Part shown: positions 14,108 to 21,974 of the stretch, piece after piece | How positions within the stretch are numbered: the first letter of the stretch is position 1 | How the letters are laid out: each line of letters begins with the position of its first letter | Origin: a virus | DNA: 26,593 nucleotides | Virus record (IMG/VR): IMGVR_UViG_3300026512_000052 | Span: 1-26,593 of that record | Reading direction: 5' to 3' (one strand) | Notes under the pieces: generated by a model | The model's input: the letters and a program-made list of their open reading frames with translations, nothing else | Told to the model about the DNA's origin: nothing | The model's database searches: none | Position numbers and translations under genes: made by a program

Positions 14108-16717
14108 ATGGCTGGTATTGGTGCGGTAAGTCTGAATATGGTGTGGAACCCAGCCATAAAGGGTTCAAATTTTTTACAAGCAAGTGTTAAGGGTATTCAT
14201 ACTTATGCTCAAAAGGTTACAAAAGCGAACCTTTTACAAAGCACTAAATTTTCTCTTCTTAATAGAAATCTCAAACAGTTAGATAACCATTTAGGGCATA
14301 TAAGAAAAACAACTGCGAAGATAAGTGCTAATCCGATTAAGTTAGATATTAAAACATCAAGAACGAGTTTAAAAGAGGCTCGTAAGGATATGACTGCGAT
14401 TGAGCATGATGCAAAGCAAGTGGCTTTTTGGACTAAAAAGAGTTCTGAGAATTTAAAAGCTGGTGCAAATGCTCAAAGAAAAACAATGCAAAAAAAAGCT
14501 AAAAGTTCTCAAGTAAGTGGTTCTACGATAGTTGGAGCTGTTGCCGTTGCTAGTGTTTTAACTTTACCATTTAAGGCGAGTATTGAGTTTGAAAGTAAGA
14601 TGGCGAGAGTTAAGGCTCTAAGTGGTGCTACTGATAAAGAGTTCAAAGCTTTAAATAATACGGCTTTAAAGCTTGGTGCTACGACTGAGTGGTCAGCTGG
14701 TCAAGTTGCTGAGGGTATGCAGTTTTTGAGTATGGCTGGATTTAATGCTAATCAAACAATAAGTGCGATGCCAGGTCTTTTGGCTCTTGCTACTGCTGGA
14801 GCTACTGATTTGGCTACGACTTCGGATATTGCCTCAAATATTATGGGTGGTTTTAATATCGACCCTACGGACACAATAAACGGAATGAGTGCCATGAGCT
14901 ATGTGAGTGATGTTTTAGCAAAAACAATCACTTCTGCAAATGTAGATATGAGAATGCTCGGCGATACCATGAAGTATGTAGCACCTGTTGCAAAAACTGC
15001 TGGTATGAGTTTACAAGAGACTTCGGCAATGGCTGGGTTACTTGGAAATATCGGAATTCAGGGAAGTATGGCAGGTACAACTTTGAAAAGTATGGTTTTA
15101 AGACTTGCTAGTCCAACTGGTAAAGCACGAAAAGCACTTAGTGAACTTGGAGTTTCAGCTTTAGATGCTCAAGGAAATATAAGAAGTATGCCTCTTCTTT
15201 TAAAAGAGGTTGCAAAAGCTACTGAAAATATGGGTAGTGGGGATAGGCTCGGATTTATAAAAAGAGTGTTTGGAACTGAACCTGCGGCGGGTATAAATAA
15301 ACTGATAGAACAGAGCGGAAGTGGTGCTTTAGATAAATACTTGAGTGTTGTAAATCAGTATAAAGGTTCGGCGAAAAAAATAGCTGATATACAACTACAA
15401 TCAACGGCAGGGCATTTTAAACTACTTGGTTCAGCAATGGAGGGTTTAAGTATTAGTGCTACTACAGGACTGCTTCCTGCAATTAAGTTTGTAACAAAAG
15501 GATTGACGAGTGTTGCTTCTAAAGTTCAAGGGTTTACAAAGTCATTTCCTGAGGCTTCTAAGTGGATATTTGGGCTTGGTGCTGCTTTTGTGATTGGTAG
15601 TGTTGCTCTTGCTGGATTTGGGCTTGTTGCAAGTGGTGTCGGTGCTGGTTTGGCTCTTTTGGCTTCGCCTGTAACTGCGATAGTTTTAGGAGTGGTTGCG
15701 ATTGGTGCAGGGCTTGTTTATCTTTATAATAAATTTGATTTTGTAAGTAGTGCTGTAGATGGTTTTTTTAGTGGTCTACTTGATGGAATCTCTCCTGCTG
15801 TGAATGCACTTAAAAGCTCTTTTGGTGGATTATTTGGTGCTATTGGTGGGTTGTTTAACTCTTTAAAGCCTGTGTTTAGTTTCTTTAGTTCTGCTCTAAA
15901 TATGATAGGGATTAACTTTAATAATACAGGGGGTTTGATTGGTTCAGCTTTTGGATTGATTTTATTTCCTATAAGAATGGTTGTAAAAGCTCTTACATTC
16001 GTAATAAATATCGGTGCTATGGTTGTTGATGGATGGGTAAAAATAGGACAATTAGCAGGTGTTGTTTGGAGTGGTATAGCTAGTTTTATAAGCTCAATAG
16101 GTATCGGAATTAAAAACACTTTTATAGCTATGTTTAATTGGTCTCCGATTGGTTTGATTGTTAATAATTGGGGGAAAATTGGAGCTTATTTTTTAAATAT
16201 TGCAAGTATAATTAAAAAGCCGTTTGTATCGTTTTTTGATTGGATAGGTTCAAAATTTAAAGCCGTTTTCGGTTTGATAGATAAAGCTAAAAGTGTTGTA
16301 AATGCTCCGATAGAGACGATAAAAAGTGGAGCTTCTAAACTTTGGAGCGGTACTAAGTCAATCTTTGGGTTTGGAGATGATAAAAAAGAGCCTATAAAAA
16401 GCAAAATACCAAAAGCAGGTGTGCCTGTTAATAATGTAGATTTTAAACCCTCTTCTCTAAAAGAGGCTCAAATAGCTCAAGTTCCTTTAGAGAGTGTTAG
16501 TGATGTAACGGCTGGTGCGATAAATGAAACTAAATCATTTATGCAAAATAATACAAATAACACTCAAGGTGTAAATCAAAATATTACTAATCATATAACT
16601 GTTAATGCTCCAGCTGGAGGTCAAGTTGATTATGAGGATTTAAAAATAAAGTTAGTACAAGCTCAAAAAGAGTTGTCTCAAGAAGATACAGATTTGCAGA
16701 TGCAAGATGCATCATAG
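14108..16717 (+). CDS. T: Tail tape measure protein gpT
   Basis: An 869-aa tape measure protein of the TP901/PhageMin_Tail type. Residues 1-140 are basic and coiled-coil-like; residues about 150-365 carry the conserved domain (FESKMARVKALSGATDKEFK, then ATTEWSAGQVAEGMQFLSMA). Long hydrophobic stretches follow, rich in Gly/Ala/Val (about 490-710), then a linker and a polar C-terminus with NITNHITVNAPAGGQVDYED. By the rule of about 0.15 nm per residue the tail would be near 130 nm long. RBS AAAGGG precedes the ATG. The 99-bp gap upstream shows a weak TATAAA but no clear promoter. Confidence 0.92.
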   Translation: MAGIGAVSLNMVWNPAIKGSNFLQASVKGIHTYAQKVTKANLLQSTKFSLLNRNLKQLDNHLGHIRKTTAKISANPIKLDIKTSRTSLKEARKDMTAIEHDAKQVAFWTKKSSENLKAGANAQRKTMQKKAKSSQVSGSTIVGAVAVASVLTLPFKASIEFESKMARVKALSGATDKEFKALNNTALKLGATTEWSAGQVAEGMQFLSMAGFNANQTISAMPGLLALATAGATDLATTSDIASNIMGGFNIDPTDTINGMSAMSYVSDVLAKTITSANVDMRMLGDTMKYVAPVAKTAGMSLQETSAMAGLLGNIGIQGSMAGTTLKSMVLRLASPTGKARKALSELGVSALDAQGNIRSMPLLLKEVAKATENMGSGDRLGFIKRVFGTEPAAGINKLIEQSGSGALDKYLSVVNQYKGSAKKIADIQLQSTAGHFKLLGSAMEGLSISATTGLLPAIKFVTKGLTSVASKVQGFTKSFPEASKWIFGLGAAFVIGSVALAGFGLVASGVGAGLALLASPVTAIVLGVVAIGAGLVYLYNKFDFVSSAVDGFFSGLLDGISPAVNALKSSFGGLFGAIGGLFNSLKPVFSFFSSALNMIGINFNNTGGLIGSAFGLILFPIRMVVKALTFVINIGAMVVDGWVKIGQLAGVVWSGIASFISSIGIGIKNTFIAMFNWSPIGLIVNNWGKIGAYFLNIASIIKKPFVSFFDWIGSKFKAVFGLIDKAKSVVNAPIETIKSGASKLWSGTKSIFGFGDDKKEPIKSKIPKAGVPVNNVDFKPSSLKEAQIAQVPLESVSDVTAGAINETKSFMQNNTNNTQGVNQNITNHITVNAPAGGQVDYEDLKIKLVQAQKELSQEDTDLQMQDAS

Positions 16718-16726
16718 GAGGTTGTT

Positions 16727-16813
16727 TTGAATAAATGTGAGTGTGGCTGTAGTGCTGAGTATAAGATACGAGGTAAATGGTACTGTGCTAAATGTACGGT
16801 TGAAGTAATTTAA
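16727..16813 (+). CDS. 28-aa zinc-ribbon peptide
   Basis: A very short gene starting at TTG, with AGGAGG five bases upstream. The peptide contains CECGC (residues 4-8) and CAKC (residues 20-23), a compact four-Cys zinc ribbon. It stops 15 bases before the next gene. Size and motif recall the Com-type zinc-finger peptides of Mu-like phages, which bind mRNA to control a methylase gene. A role in translation control of a neighbour is therefore possible but unproven. Confidence 0.6.
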   Translation: MNKCECGCSAEYKIRGKWYCAKCTVEVI

Positions 16814-16828
16814 TATAAGGGAAAATAG

Positions 16829-17740
16829 ATGAACAAAGATGAAGTTGTTATTTTAACAGATGAGATGAGAGACGGTTTTGATTTTAAAAAAGGTCAAATT
16901 ATTGTTTTAGGTTGTAGTGTTGATGAAAAGGGAAATAATGAGTTTGAGTTACCTGCAATAGTTACAAAAGTGCATGAGAGAGACGAAAACGGCCATTATC
17001 AATATGATTATATTTTTCCTCTAAGAGGTGCTTGTGAATTTGTGAGCTGGGGCGAAGATAAAAAAAGATACTTATGGCGTTTTCATCGTAAAGAAGTAGT
17101 AAGACCTCCTACATGGTTTTTAACTTTATTAAAACAAAGTGCAAAACACTTTCATGAGTGGGATATAGATTTAGCTATTGAAGAGCTTTTTTATATAGAT
17201 AAAGATGTAGCAAACAAGAAAGATATGTTTGTTAATTATCCGTTTAGAAGTGACAGTTTAGAACCTGATGAGATAACTAAAGAAGAAAAAGCATTTTGTC
17301 TTGATTTGGCAGAAAATATCAAGTTTTATGACTTACAAAAACAGTTTAAAAAACTTCTAAAAAAGAAAAAAAAGAAGTGTACACAAATAGAGGGGAAAGC
17401 ATCTTTTGGCGAGATAGTTGAGATTTTTAGAATTTTAGATAGAAATTTTAATCATGCTTTTACTGCAGGTATGGGTGCAAGTTGGAATGATGATGGGAAA
17501 CTTATGTCTGTTGATGGAATGGCTCTTTTTAAACATGGTTATTTTGAAACACATCCATATATTAATCATAGTAATGGGAACGGATATTTACTTAGATATG
17601 AGGGTAACTTGTTTGAAGATACTTATAAAATTTCTGTTCTAAGAGTAGATAAAAATAAGACTATTGATGATATTGCATCAAGAGTAAGAAGATTAGAAGA
17701 TAAAGAACCAATGCATGAAATCAAAGGGGAAGTAGAATAA
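16829..17740 (+). CDS. Unknown 303-aa cargo protein in the tail operon
   Basis: I do not recognise this protein. It is soluble and charged, without signal peptide or membrane segment. The N-terminal 60 residues look like a small beta domain (VVILTDEMRDGFDFKKGQII); an unusual Lys block (LLKKKKKKC, residues 181-189) follows; the C-terminal third is Asn/Gly- and His-rich (HPYINHSNGNGYLLRYEGN) and ends in a helix RRLEDKEP. It sits with the zinc-ribbon peptide and the nuclease between T and U, where P2 and R-pyocins have nothing. Its stop overlaps the nuclease ATG (TAATG). It may be an effector, a regulator or a particle component. Confidence 0.6.
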   Translation: MNKDEVVILTDEMRDGFDFKKGQIIVLGCSVDEKGNNEFELPAIVTKVHERDENGHYQYDYIFPLRGACEFVSWGEDKKRYLWRFHRKEVVRPPTWFLTLLKQSAKHFHEWDIDLAIEELFYIDKDVANKKDMFVNYPFRSDSLEPDEITKEEKAFCLDLAENIKFYDLQKQFKKLLKKKKKKCTQIEGKASFGEIVEIFRILDRNFNHAFTAGMGASWNDDGKLMSVDGMALFKHGYFETHPYINHSNGNGYLLRYEGNLFEDTYKISVLRVDKNKTIDDIASRVRRLEDKEPMHEIKGEVE

Positions 17741-18243
17741 TGAAAAAAATAATTTTAATGATGTTAATAGTGGCTTCACTATTTGCGAATGAATGGCAAG
17801 AAGCAAAAGTTAAGTATGTGATTGATGGGGATACTCTTATGCTTCAGAAAGGTAGTTCAAAACCTTTTAAAGTTCGTTTGATTGCTCTTGATACTTTTGA
17901 AAATAAGTTTAATCATAGAGTTTTTGGACAGTTAGAAACACTTAAAAATGTGCATCCTATGAATAAGCATAATACAGTTAAAAAAGTTATATCTTTTGGA
18001 TATAAAGCTCAGAAATATGTAAGTGATAGATACTTAGGTAAAACAGTTAAATATCATGTATATGGCCGTGATAAATATAAACGCTTGTTGGTTTGGATTG
18101 AGGTTTTAAATTTTTCTTTAGTTCGTCAAGGATGGGCTGTATATTACCCTAATAATCAAATAAGTAAAGAGCGAAAAGCTTATCTCTTAAAATTGAGCCG
18201 TGATGCAAATGTGAATCATCGTGGAATATATGCGAGGTATTAA
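17740..18243 (+). CDS. Secreted thermonuclease (SNase family)
   Basis: A 167-aa staphylococcal-nuclease-like protein with a clean Sec signal (residues 1-16, cut after SLFA). The active site is intact: Arg46, Asp51 and Glu54 in VRLIALDTFE have exactly the spacing of SNase Arg35/Asp40/Glu43, and Arg115 in DKYKR corresponds to Arg87. VIDGDT at 28-32 is the other family hallmark. It would cut DNA or RNA in the periplasm or outside. In a tail operon it may destroy incoming DNA, degrade DNA after lysis, or be delivered with the tail. It directly abuts gpU. Confidence 0.88.
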   Translation: MKKIILMMLIVASLFANEWQEAKVKYVIDGDTLMLQKGSSKPFKVRLIALDTFENKFNHRVFGQLETLKNVHPMNKHNTVKKVISFGYKAQKYVSDRYLGKTVKYHVYGRDKYKRLLVWIEVLNFSLVRQGWAVYYPNNQISKERKAYLLKLSRDANVNHRGIYARY

Positions 18244-18648
18244 ATGAGTTCGTTTTCTAAACTTGTTAATGGTATGGATATGGGAAAGATAGGCGATTTT
18301 AAATTCTATATGAATAAGAATGAGTACAAAAAACTATCTAAATCATTGAGTGCTACTTTTGGAAGTTATAAACCTATAAAAGGTCAAGAACGATTAAGTG
18401 ATGCTGGAGGGTTTGAGCGAAAAATATCTTTAAATGGTGTTTTGGTAGTTCAGCCACAAGATTCACTTAAAAGTTTAGAGGATTATGTAGAAGCTCGTGA
18501 GCCTTTGGAATTTACAACTTTAAGAGAGAGTTTTGAAGTTGTGATAACAAACCTAAATATAAATCAGAGTCATTTTTTAGATAATGGAGATTTTACGGTG
18601 CAAGATTATAACTTATCTCTAAAAGAGGTTTATGATGAGCTTGTATAG
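18244..18648 (+). CDS. U: Tail protein gpU
   Basis: A 134-aa GpU-family tail component. Family pattern: MGKIGDFKFYMNKNEYKKLS at residues 13-32 (P2 U opens similarly with a fold on the F-x-F motif), then GGFERKISLNGVL and a C-terminal DYNLSLKEV. In R-pyocins and P2, U, X and D follow the tape measure, as here. Its ATG comes directly after the nuclease stop. Confidence 0.8.
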   Translation: MSSFSKLVNGMDMGKIGDFKFYMNKNEYKKLSKSLSATFGSYKPIKGQERLSDAGGFERKISLNGVLVVQPQDSLKSLEDYVEAREPLEFTTLRESFEVVITNLNINQSHFLDNGDFTVQDYNLSLKEVYDELV

Positions 18649-18850
18649 AACTAAAGAGGGCGATAGAATTGATTTGATAGTGCTTAAACATTATGGCGAT
18701 TTAAAACACTTAAATGATGTGATAGGTGCTAATAAAGTGCTTTGGGATAAACCTATGAATCTAAATTGTGATTTAAATATAGAGCTTCCTTTGTTTAGTA
18801 CAAAAAGTAATGATCCATATAAACAAAAAGAGAGAGGTCCACTATGGTAA
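18632..18850 (+). CDS. X: Tail protein gpX (LysM-like)
   Basis: A 72-aa gpX family protein: YRTKEGDRIDLIVLKHYGDL is the LysM-like core of the family, and VLWDKPMNLNCDLNIELP fits the conserved end. P2 gpX is of similar size (67 aa). It overlaps both U and D by a few bases. It is thought to help attach the central spike region. Confidence 0.82.
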   Translation: MMSLYRTKEGDRIDLIVLKHYGDLKHLNDVIGANKVLWDKPMNLNCDLNIELPLFSTKSNDPYKQKERGPLW

Positions 18851-19779
18851 ATGACATCATAGAGCTTTTAATAGATGGTCAAAGTGTAAATATTAACGAT
18901 GTTTTATCTCTTACTTTTAGCGATAGTGCTGGAGTTAAAAGCGATAAAGTATCTTTAAAAGTTATGCCATATTTTAAAAAACCTGCACCAAGTACAAAGC
19001 TAGAACTCACTTTTAAAACATTAAAAAATGGTTCAGAGGTAGAGTCACTCGAGTGTGGTTTGTTTCATGTACAAACAGTTACACGAAGTAACACTAAAGA
19101 GCTTTCATTTAGTGCTACAGGTGTGGAGTTTAATGAGAAGCAGAAGGACAAAATTTCGCATCATTATCAAAATACTAAACTCTCCTCGATTTTAGAAATT
19201 GTAGCAGGTCGTTTAGGTCATAAAGTGAAGTTTGAAGCTGAGGATATAGATATAAAATCGCTTAATCAAACAAACGAGAGTGATATAAATTTCTTAGATA
19301 GACTCTCAAAAGATTATAACTGTTTGTTTTCTATCAAGAATGATTTTATATATTTTGTAAATAAAGATGATGGCGAATTGCCTGTAACTCAAATAGATGT
19401 AAGTAAGTGTAGCTCTTCATCATTGAAACACTCTTCAAAACTATTTTATAAATCGTGTGAGGCTTCATGGCATGACACGGACAAAGCAAAAACAAAAAAA
19501 GTCACTTTTGGAGATGGTACACCTGTACTAAAAATCAAAGGTACATATATAGATGAGGAAGATGCTTTAGTGAAAGCAAAATCAAAATTAAAGAGTGTAA
19601 ATAAAGGTACGGTAAGCGGTTCTTTATCTCTAAAAGGGATAAAAGTTTATGCAGGTACTAAAGTCGATTTGGTTAATACATATCAAGGGGAAGATGATGG
19701 CATTTATAGTGTCAGTAGCTGTACTCACTCTTATAGTCGTGGTAATGGCTGGAGTTGTAGTATCGAAATAGAAAATTAA
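18844..19779 (+). CDS. D: Tail hub protein gpD (late control protein D)
   Basis: A 311-aa gpD-like protein, the hub joining tube and spike; the family is also called late control D. Evidence: the strand-rich N-terminal domain with SDSAGVKSDKVSLKV, the central NESDINFLDRLSKDYNCLFS (about residues 140-160) that is strongly conserved in the family, and a C-terminal DGIYSVSSCTHSYSRGNGWS. P2 D is about 387 aa. With V it completes the central spike. Confidence 0.87.
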   Translation: MVNDIIELLIDGQSVNINDVLSLTFSDSAGVKSDKVSLKVMPYFKKPAPSTKLELTFKTLKNGSEVESLECGLFHVQTVTRSNTKELSFSATGVEFNEKQKDKISHHYQNTKLSSILEIVAGRLGHKVKFEAEDIDIKSLNQTNESDINFLDRLSKDYNCLFSIKNDFIYFVNKDDGELPVTQIDVSKCSSSSLKHSSKLFYKSCEASWHDTDKAKTKKVTFGDGTPVLKIKGTYIDEEDALVKAKSKLKSVNKGTVSGSLSLKGIKVYAGTKVDLVNTYQGEDDGIYSVSSCTHSYSRGNGWSCSIEIEN

Positions 19780-19792
19780 ATAAGGGGTAAAT

Positions 19793-20188
19793 ATGAAAGT
19801 AGGTTTTAGAGAGTTTGAAATATTGTTAAGTGTTCCAAGAAGTGGAGATATTAGAACTCTACAAAGTGAGCTAACTTATTTTACTCAAGTGCTGCAGGAG
19901 CAACTGCTTTTAGTGCCTAAAGGGATTAAAACGGATTTAGGGAGCATTCCTTTGTTTTTACAAAATATATTCCCTAAAGATGGTGAAGCGATGTTTGCAT
20001 ACATACTGCATGATTATTTGTATCAAGTGGGGATATTTGAAAAATTAGAGAGTGATGAGATACTTGAAGAGGCTATGGCTTCTTTGGGTGTTGCATGGTG
20101 GAGGCGAAAAGCTGTAAAGCTTGGTCTTAGAGTTGGTGGCTGGGTTGCTTGGAATGAGCATCGAGCGAAAGATAAAAAAGAGGTGTAA
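19793..20188 (+). CDS. DUF1353-like protein
   Basis: A 131-aa protein resembling the DUF1353 family common near tail and lysis genes. The family core is visible as VPKGIKTDLGSIPLFLQNIF, residues 41-60, followed by an AYILHDYLYQVG segment (about 71-82). His and Asp in HDYLY are typically conserved, suggesting an enzyme or a virion-associated peptidoglycan-active protein, but the function is not known. RBS AAGGGG precedes the ATG. It lies between the hub gene and the lysis genes. Confidence 0.7.
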   Translation: MKVGFREFEILLSVPRSGDIRTLQSELTYFTQVLQEQLLLVPKGIKTDLGSIPLFLQNIFPKDGEAMFAYILHDYLYQVGIFEKLESDEILEEAMASLGVAWWRRKAVKLGLRVGGWVAWNEHRAKDKKEV

Positions 20189-20190
20189 AA

Positions 20191-20472
20191 ATGAAGCTTT
20201 TAATTTTAAGTTTAATGATGATGTTTGCTTTAGTAGGGTGTGTTACTGATAAGCCGTATGCAGTTGGTAAGGTTGTTTATACAGGTGCAAGGACTGCATA
20301 TATAGAGTTGCCAATTCCTGAGAATGGTACTTTAAAAAATGTTGATACTGTTTTAGTTCAATATGACAAAGTAAGAACAGGCGTAAGAAGTGTTATCGAT
20401 AGTAAAAAAAAAGAGGATGCAAATACTTCACGACAAGTGGATATTGGATTAAATGTTGGTGGTAAATTATGA
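20191..20472 (+). CDS. Small lipoprotein, possible lysis-related
   Basis: A 93-aa lipoprotein with a signal segment (KLLILSLMMMFALVGC) and lipobox LVGC, Cys17 being the lipidated residue. The mature part is small and polar. It overlaps the endolysin start by ATGA, which suggests a lysis role such as an outer-membrane spanin partner (Rz1-like). However, it lacks the Pro-rich character of Rz1, so this is uncertain. An alternative is a surface-exclusion lipoprotein. Confidence 0.65.
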   Translation: MKLLILSLMMMFALVGCVTDKPYAVGKVVYTGARTAYIELPIPENGTLKNVDTVLVQYDKVRTGVRSVIDSKKKEDANTSRQVDIGLNVGGKL

Positions 20473-20867
20473 TTGATTTAGAAAAACAGTTAAAAAAGTA
20501 TGAAGGTTTTGTGGGTATGCCCTATGAAGACAGCTTAGGGATTCCTACTATTGGATATGGTACTAAGTTACCTATAAATGAGGATGAAGCGGAATTGCTT
20601 TTGAAATATAGACTTGAGCAAAAGAGAGATGAGCTAATAATCGCTATGCCTTTTGTTTATAACTTGCCTGAGGATAAACAAAAAGTGCTTTATGAGATGA
20701 GCTATCAGATGGGTGTGAGTGGAGTACTTCTTTTTAAAAGAATGTGGAGAGCTTTAAAAAGTGGAGATTTTGAGAGTGCAGCTGATGAGATGTTAAAAAG
20801 TCGCTGGGCTGTTCAAACTCCAAAAAGGGCTAAAAAACTAAGTGAAATAATGCGAGGTAAAAAATGA
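20469..20867 (+). CDS. Endolysin, GH24 (T4-type) lysozyme
   Basis: A 132-aa muramidase that would cut the peptidoglycan to release particles. The catalytic triad of T4 lysozyme is present with exact spacing: Glu12 (KYEGF), Asp21 (YEDS) and Thr27 (PTIGYGT), against T4 Glu11/Asp20/Thr26. It has no signal peptide, so it needs a holin; the membrane protein at 6863 is the candidate. It is the last gene of the tail operon. A G9 tract starts five bases after its stop codon. Confidence 0.9.
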   Translation: MIDLEKQLKKYEGFVGMPYEDSLGIPTIGYGTKLPINEDEAELLLKYRLEQKRDELIIAMPFVYNLPEDKQKVLYEMSYQMGVSGVLLFKRMWRALKSGDFESAADEMLKSRWAVQTPKRAKKLSEIMRGKK

Positions 20868-20995
20868 TATATGGGGGGGGGTAAAACCGAATATAAGAGG
20901 AGAGTGAGAAATGAGACCCTACACTCTCCAGAGTGGAATAATATCAAAAGCATAATTAAATTATGTATAATTAAATTACAAAAAGGGTCTGAAAA
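20864..20995 (+). promoter_or_regulatory. Endolysin-methylase junction with G9 tract and short frames
   Basis: An ATG at 20864 overlaps the endolysin stop (ATGA) and leads into nine G (20873-20881). With nine G the frame stops at once (MIYGGG). With eight G it would run 44 codons and end in a TGA (20997-20999) that overlaps the methylase TTG start. An 8-bp hairpin GGAGAGTG/CACTCTCC (20899-20906, 20922-20929) lies between. A homopolymer sequencing error is the main alternative to phase variation. Confidence 0.5.
20950..20971 (+). promoter_or_regulatory. Repressor operator and promoter of the methylase
   Basis: CATAATT-A-AATTATG (20951-20965) is identical to the dyad in the cI/cro gap. With flanks, the reverse complement of 20950-20968 matches ATACATAATTWAATTATGC in that gap over 19 bp. 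TATAAT at 20966-20971 is a likely -10 partly covered by the operator, so the methylase should be off while the repressor is bound. Confidence 0.7.
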
Positions 20996-21787
20996 TTGAA
21001 TACTACTACATTAAAACCACCCCACGGCTGGGTAGGTGGAAAATCAAAACTTGCTAAACAGATTGTTAGTTTTATACCTGATAATCACAATCTTTATGTT
21101 GAAGTTTTTGGAGGTGCATTAAATGTACTTTATGCAAAGGATTGTCCTCAAAATGGGAAATATAGAGAAGTAGCAAATGATTTTAATAGCGATTTGATTA
21201 ATCTGCATAAGTGTATAAGAAATAATCCTACCAAACTGCAAAAATATCTTAATGAGCTTTTTATAAGTCGTGAGCTGTTTGAGGATATAAAACGAAGTAT
21301 TTTAACACCTCGTAACAATATAGAAAAAGGAGCTTTTTTCTTCTATAAGTTACAGATGAGTTTTGGGAGCAAGGGCGATAATTTTGCGATGAGTGCAAAG
21401 AGTCGTAAGCCTAAAAATATATATAAAGATTTTACTAAATGGTCGCAGAGGCTTAAGATGGTAACTGTTGAAAATATGGACTTTGAAAAGCTGATACTTA
21501 ACTATGATAAAGAGGAAACATTTTTTTATTGCGACCCTCCGTATGTTGGAACTGAGTCAATGTATAAAAATAAAAAAACCTTTGATTTAAACGACCATAA
21601 ACGGCTATATATGGCTTTAGCATGTGCTAAGGGTAAGTTTCTACTCAGTTACAATGATTGTGAGTTTGTGAGGGAGTTATATAAAGATTTTAAAATAGTT
21701 GAGAGTGATGCAATACGGTACACTTTAGGAGCGAATGTACATAAAAATAAAAAAGTGGTTAGAGAGCTGTTTATAATGAATTATTAG
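20996..21787 (+). CDS. DNA N6-adenine methyltransferase (Dam/D12 class)
   Basis: A 263-aa D12-class adenine methylase. The SAM site is PPHGWVGGKSKLAKQI near residues 8-23, the partner motif is YVEVFGGALNVLY, and the catalytic motif is FYCDPPYVGTE (about residues 176-186). It probably methylates GATC or a related site, protecting the element's DNA or altering regulator binding. The start is TTG with AAAAGGG upstream; the next in-frame Met would cut into the SAM motif region, so TTG is preferred. No cognate restriction enzyme is adjacent. A CI-type operator at its promoter ties it to induction. Confidence 0.88.
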   Translation: MNTTTLKPPHGWVGGKSKLAKQIVSFIPDNHNLYVEVFGGALNVLYAKDCPQNGKYREVANDFNSDLINLHKCIRNNPTKLQKYLNELFISRELFEDIKRSILTPRNNIEKGAFFFYKLQMSFGSKGDNFAMSAKSRKPKNIYKDFTKWSQRLKMVTVENMDFEKLILNYDKEETFFYCDPPYVGTESMYKNKKTFDLNDHKRLYMALACAKGKFLLSYNDCEFVRELYKDFKIVESDAIRYTLGANVHKNKKVVRELFIMNY

Positions 21788-21789
21788 AG

Positions 21790-21795
21790 TATAAT
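21790..21795 (+). promoter_or_regulatory. TATAAT -10 element of the small toxin-like RNA
   Basis: A consensus TATAAT lies just after the methylase stop, about 90 bases before the small hydrophobic ORF. No clear -35 is seen, as is normal for Campylobacterota promoters. Transcription would start near 21802. Confidence 0.5.
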
Positions 21796-21884
21796 TTCAT
21801 CGTTACAAGTTGTGAGACTCTTGTTTGCAATAGGGCGATAAGGGAAAGAGGTGCGAGGGTAATCCTCTCAAAGGAGTCCTCACA

Positions 21885-21941
21885 ATGTATCTGATACTTA
21901 CATTAGTGGTTTTAATGGTAGTTGCAATACCGTTACATTAA
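21885..21941 (+). CDS. 18-aa hydrophobic peptide, Ibs-like type I toxin candidate
   Basis: The peptide MYLILTLVVLMVVAIPLH is almost wholly hydrophobic, like Ibs or other type I toxins that insert into the inner membrane. AAAGGAG lies eight bases before ATG. The SD region (GGAGTCCTCAC, 21873-21883) can pair with GTGAGACTC near the presumed 5' end (around 21822), hiding the start. The coding region itself is locked in a long stem (21898-21909 with 21963-21974). Such hidden, structured leaders are typical of type I toxin mRNAs. An antisense RNA is expected but not shown. It would act as a plasmid addiction gene. Confidence 0.5.
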   Translation: MYLILTLVVLMVVAIPLH

Positions 21942-21974
21942 AAAGAGAGCCTCGGCTCTCTTCCACTAATGTAA
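21898..21974 (+). ncRNA. Long hairpin in the toxin-like RNA
   Basis: TTACATTAGTGG (21898-21909) pairs perfectly with CCACTAATGTAA (21963-21974), enclosing a second stem AAGAGAGCC/GGCTCTCTT (21943-21951, 21954-21962). On the minus strand the inner stem is followed by TTTTT and could end a leftward RNA. A minus-strand TGATACAAT (21974-21982) might start an antisense RNA. Confidence 0.45.

Noticed and set aside
15724-16119. 131-codon frame opposite the tape measure gene
   Set aside because: It mirrors the hydrophobic repeats of the tape measure protein; no start signal supports it.
8036-19640. Recurring TCTCTAAAAGAG-like words in the tail operon
   Set aside because: They encode Ser-Leu-Lys-Glu in frame at several sites and are explained by codon use, not by a DNA motif.
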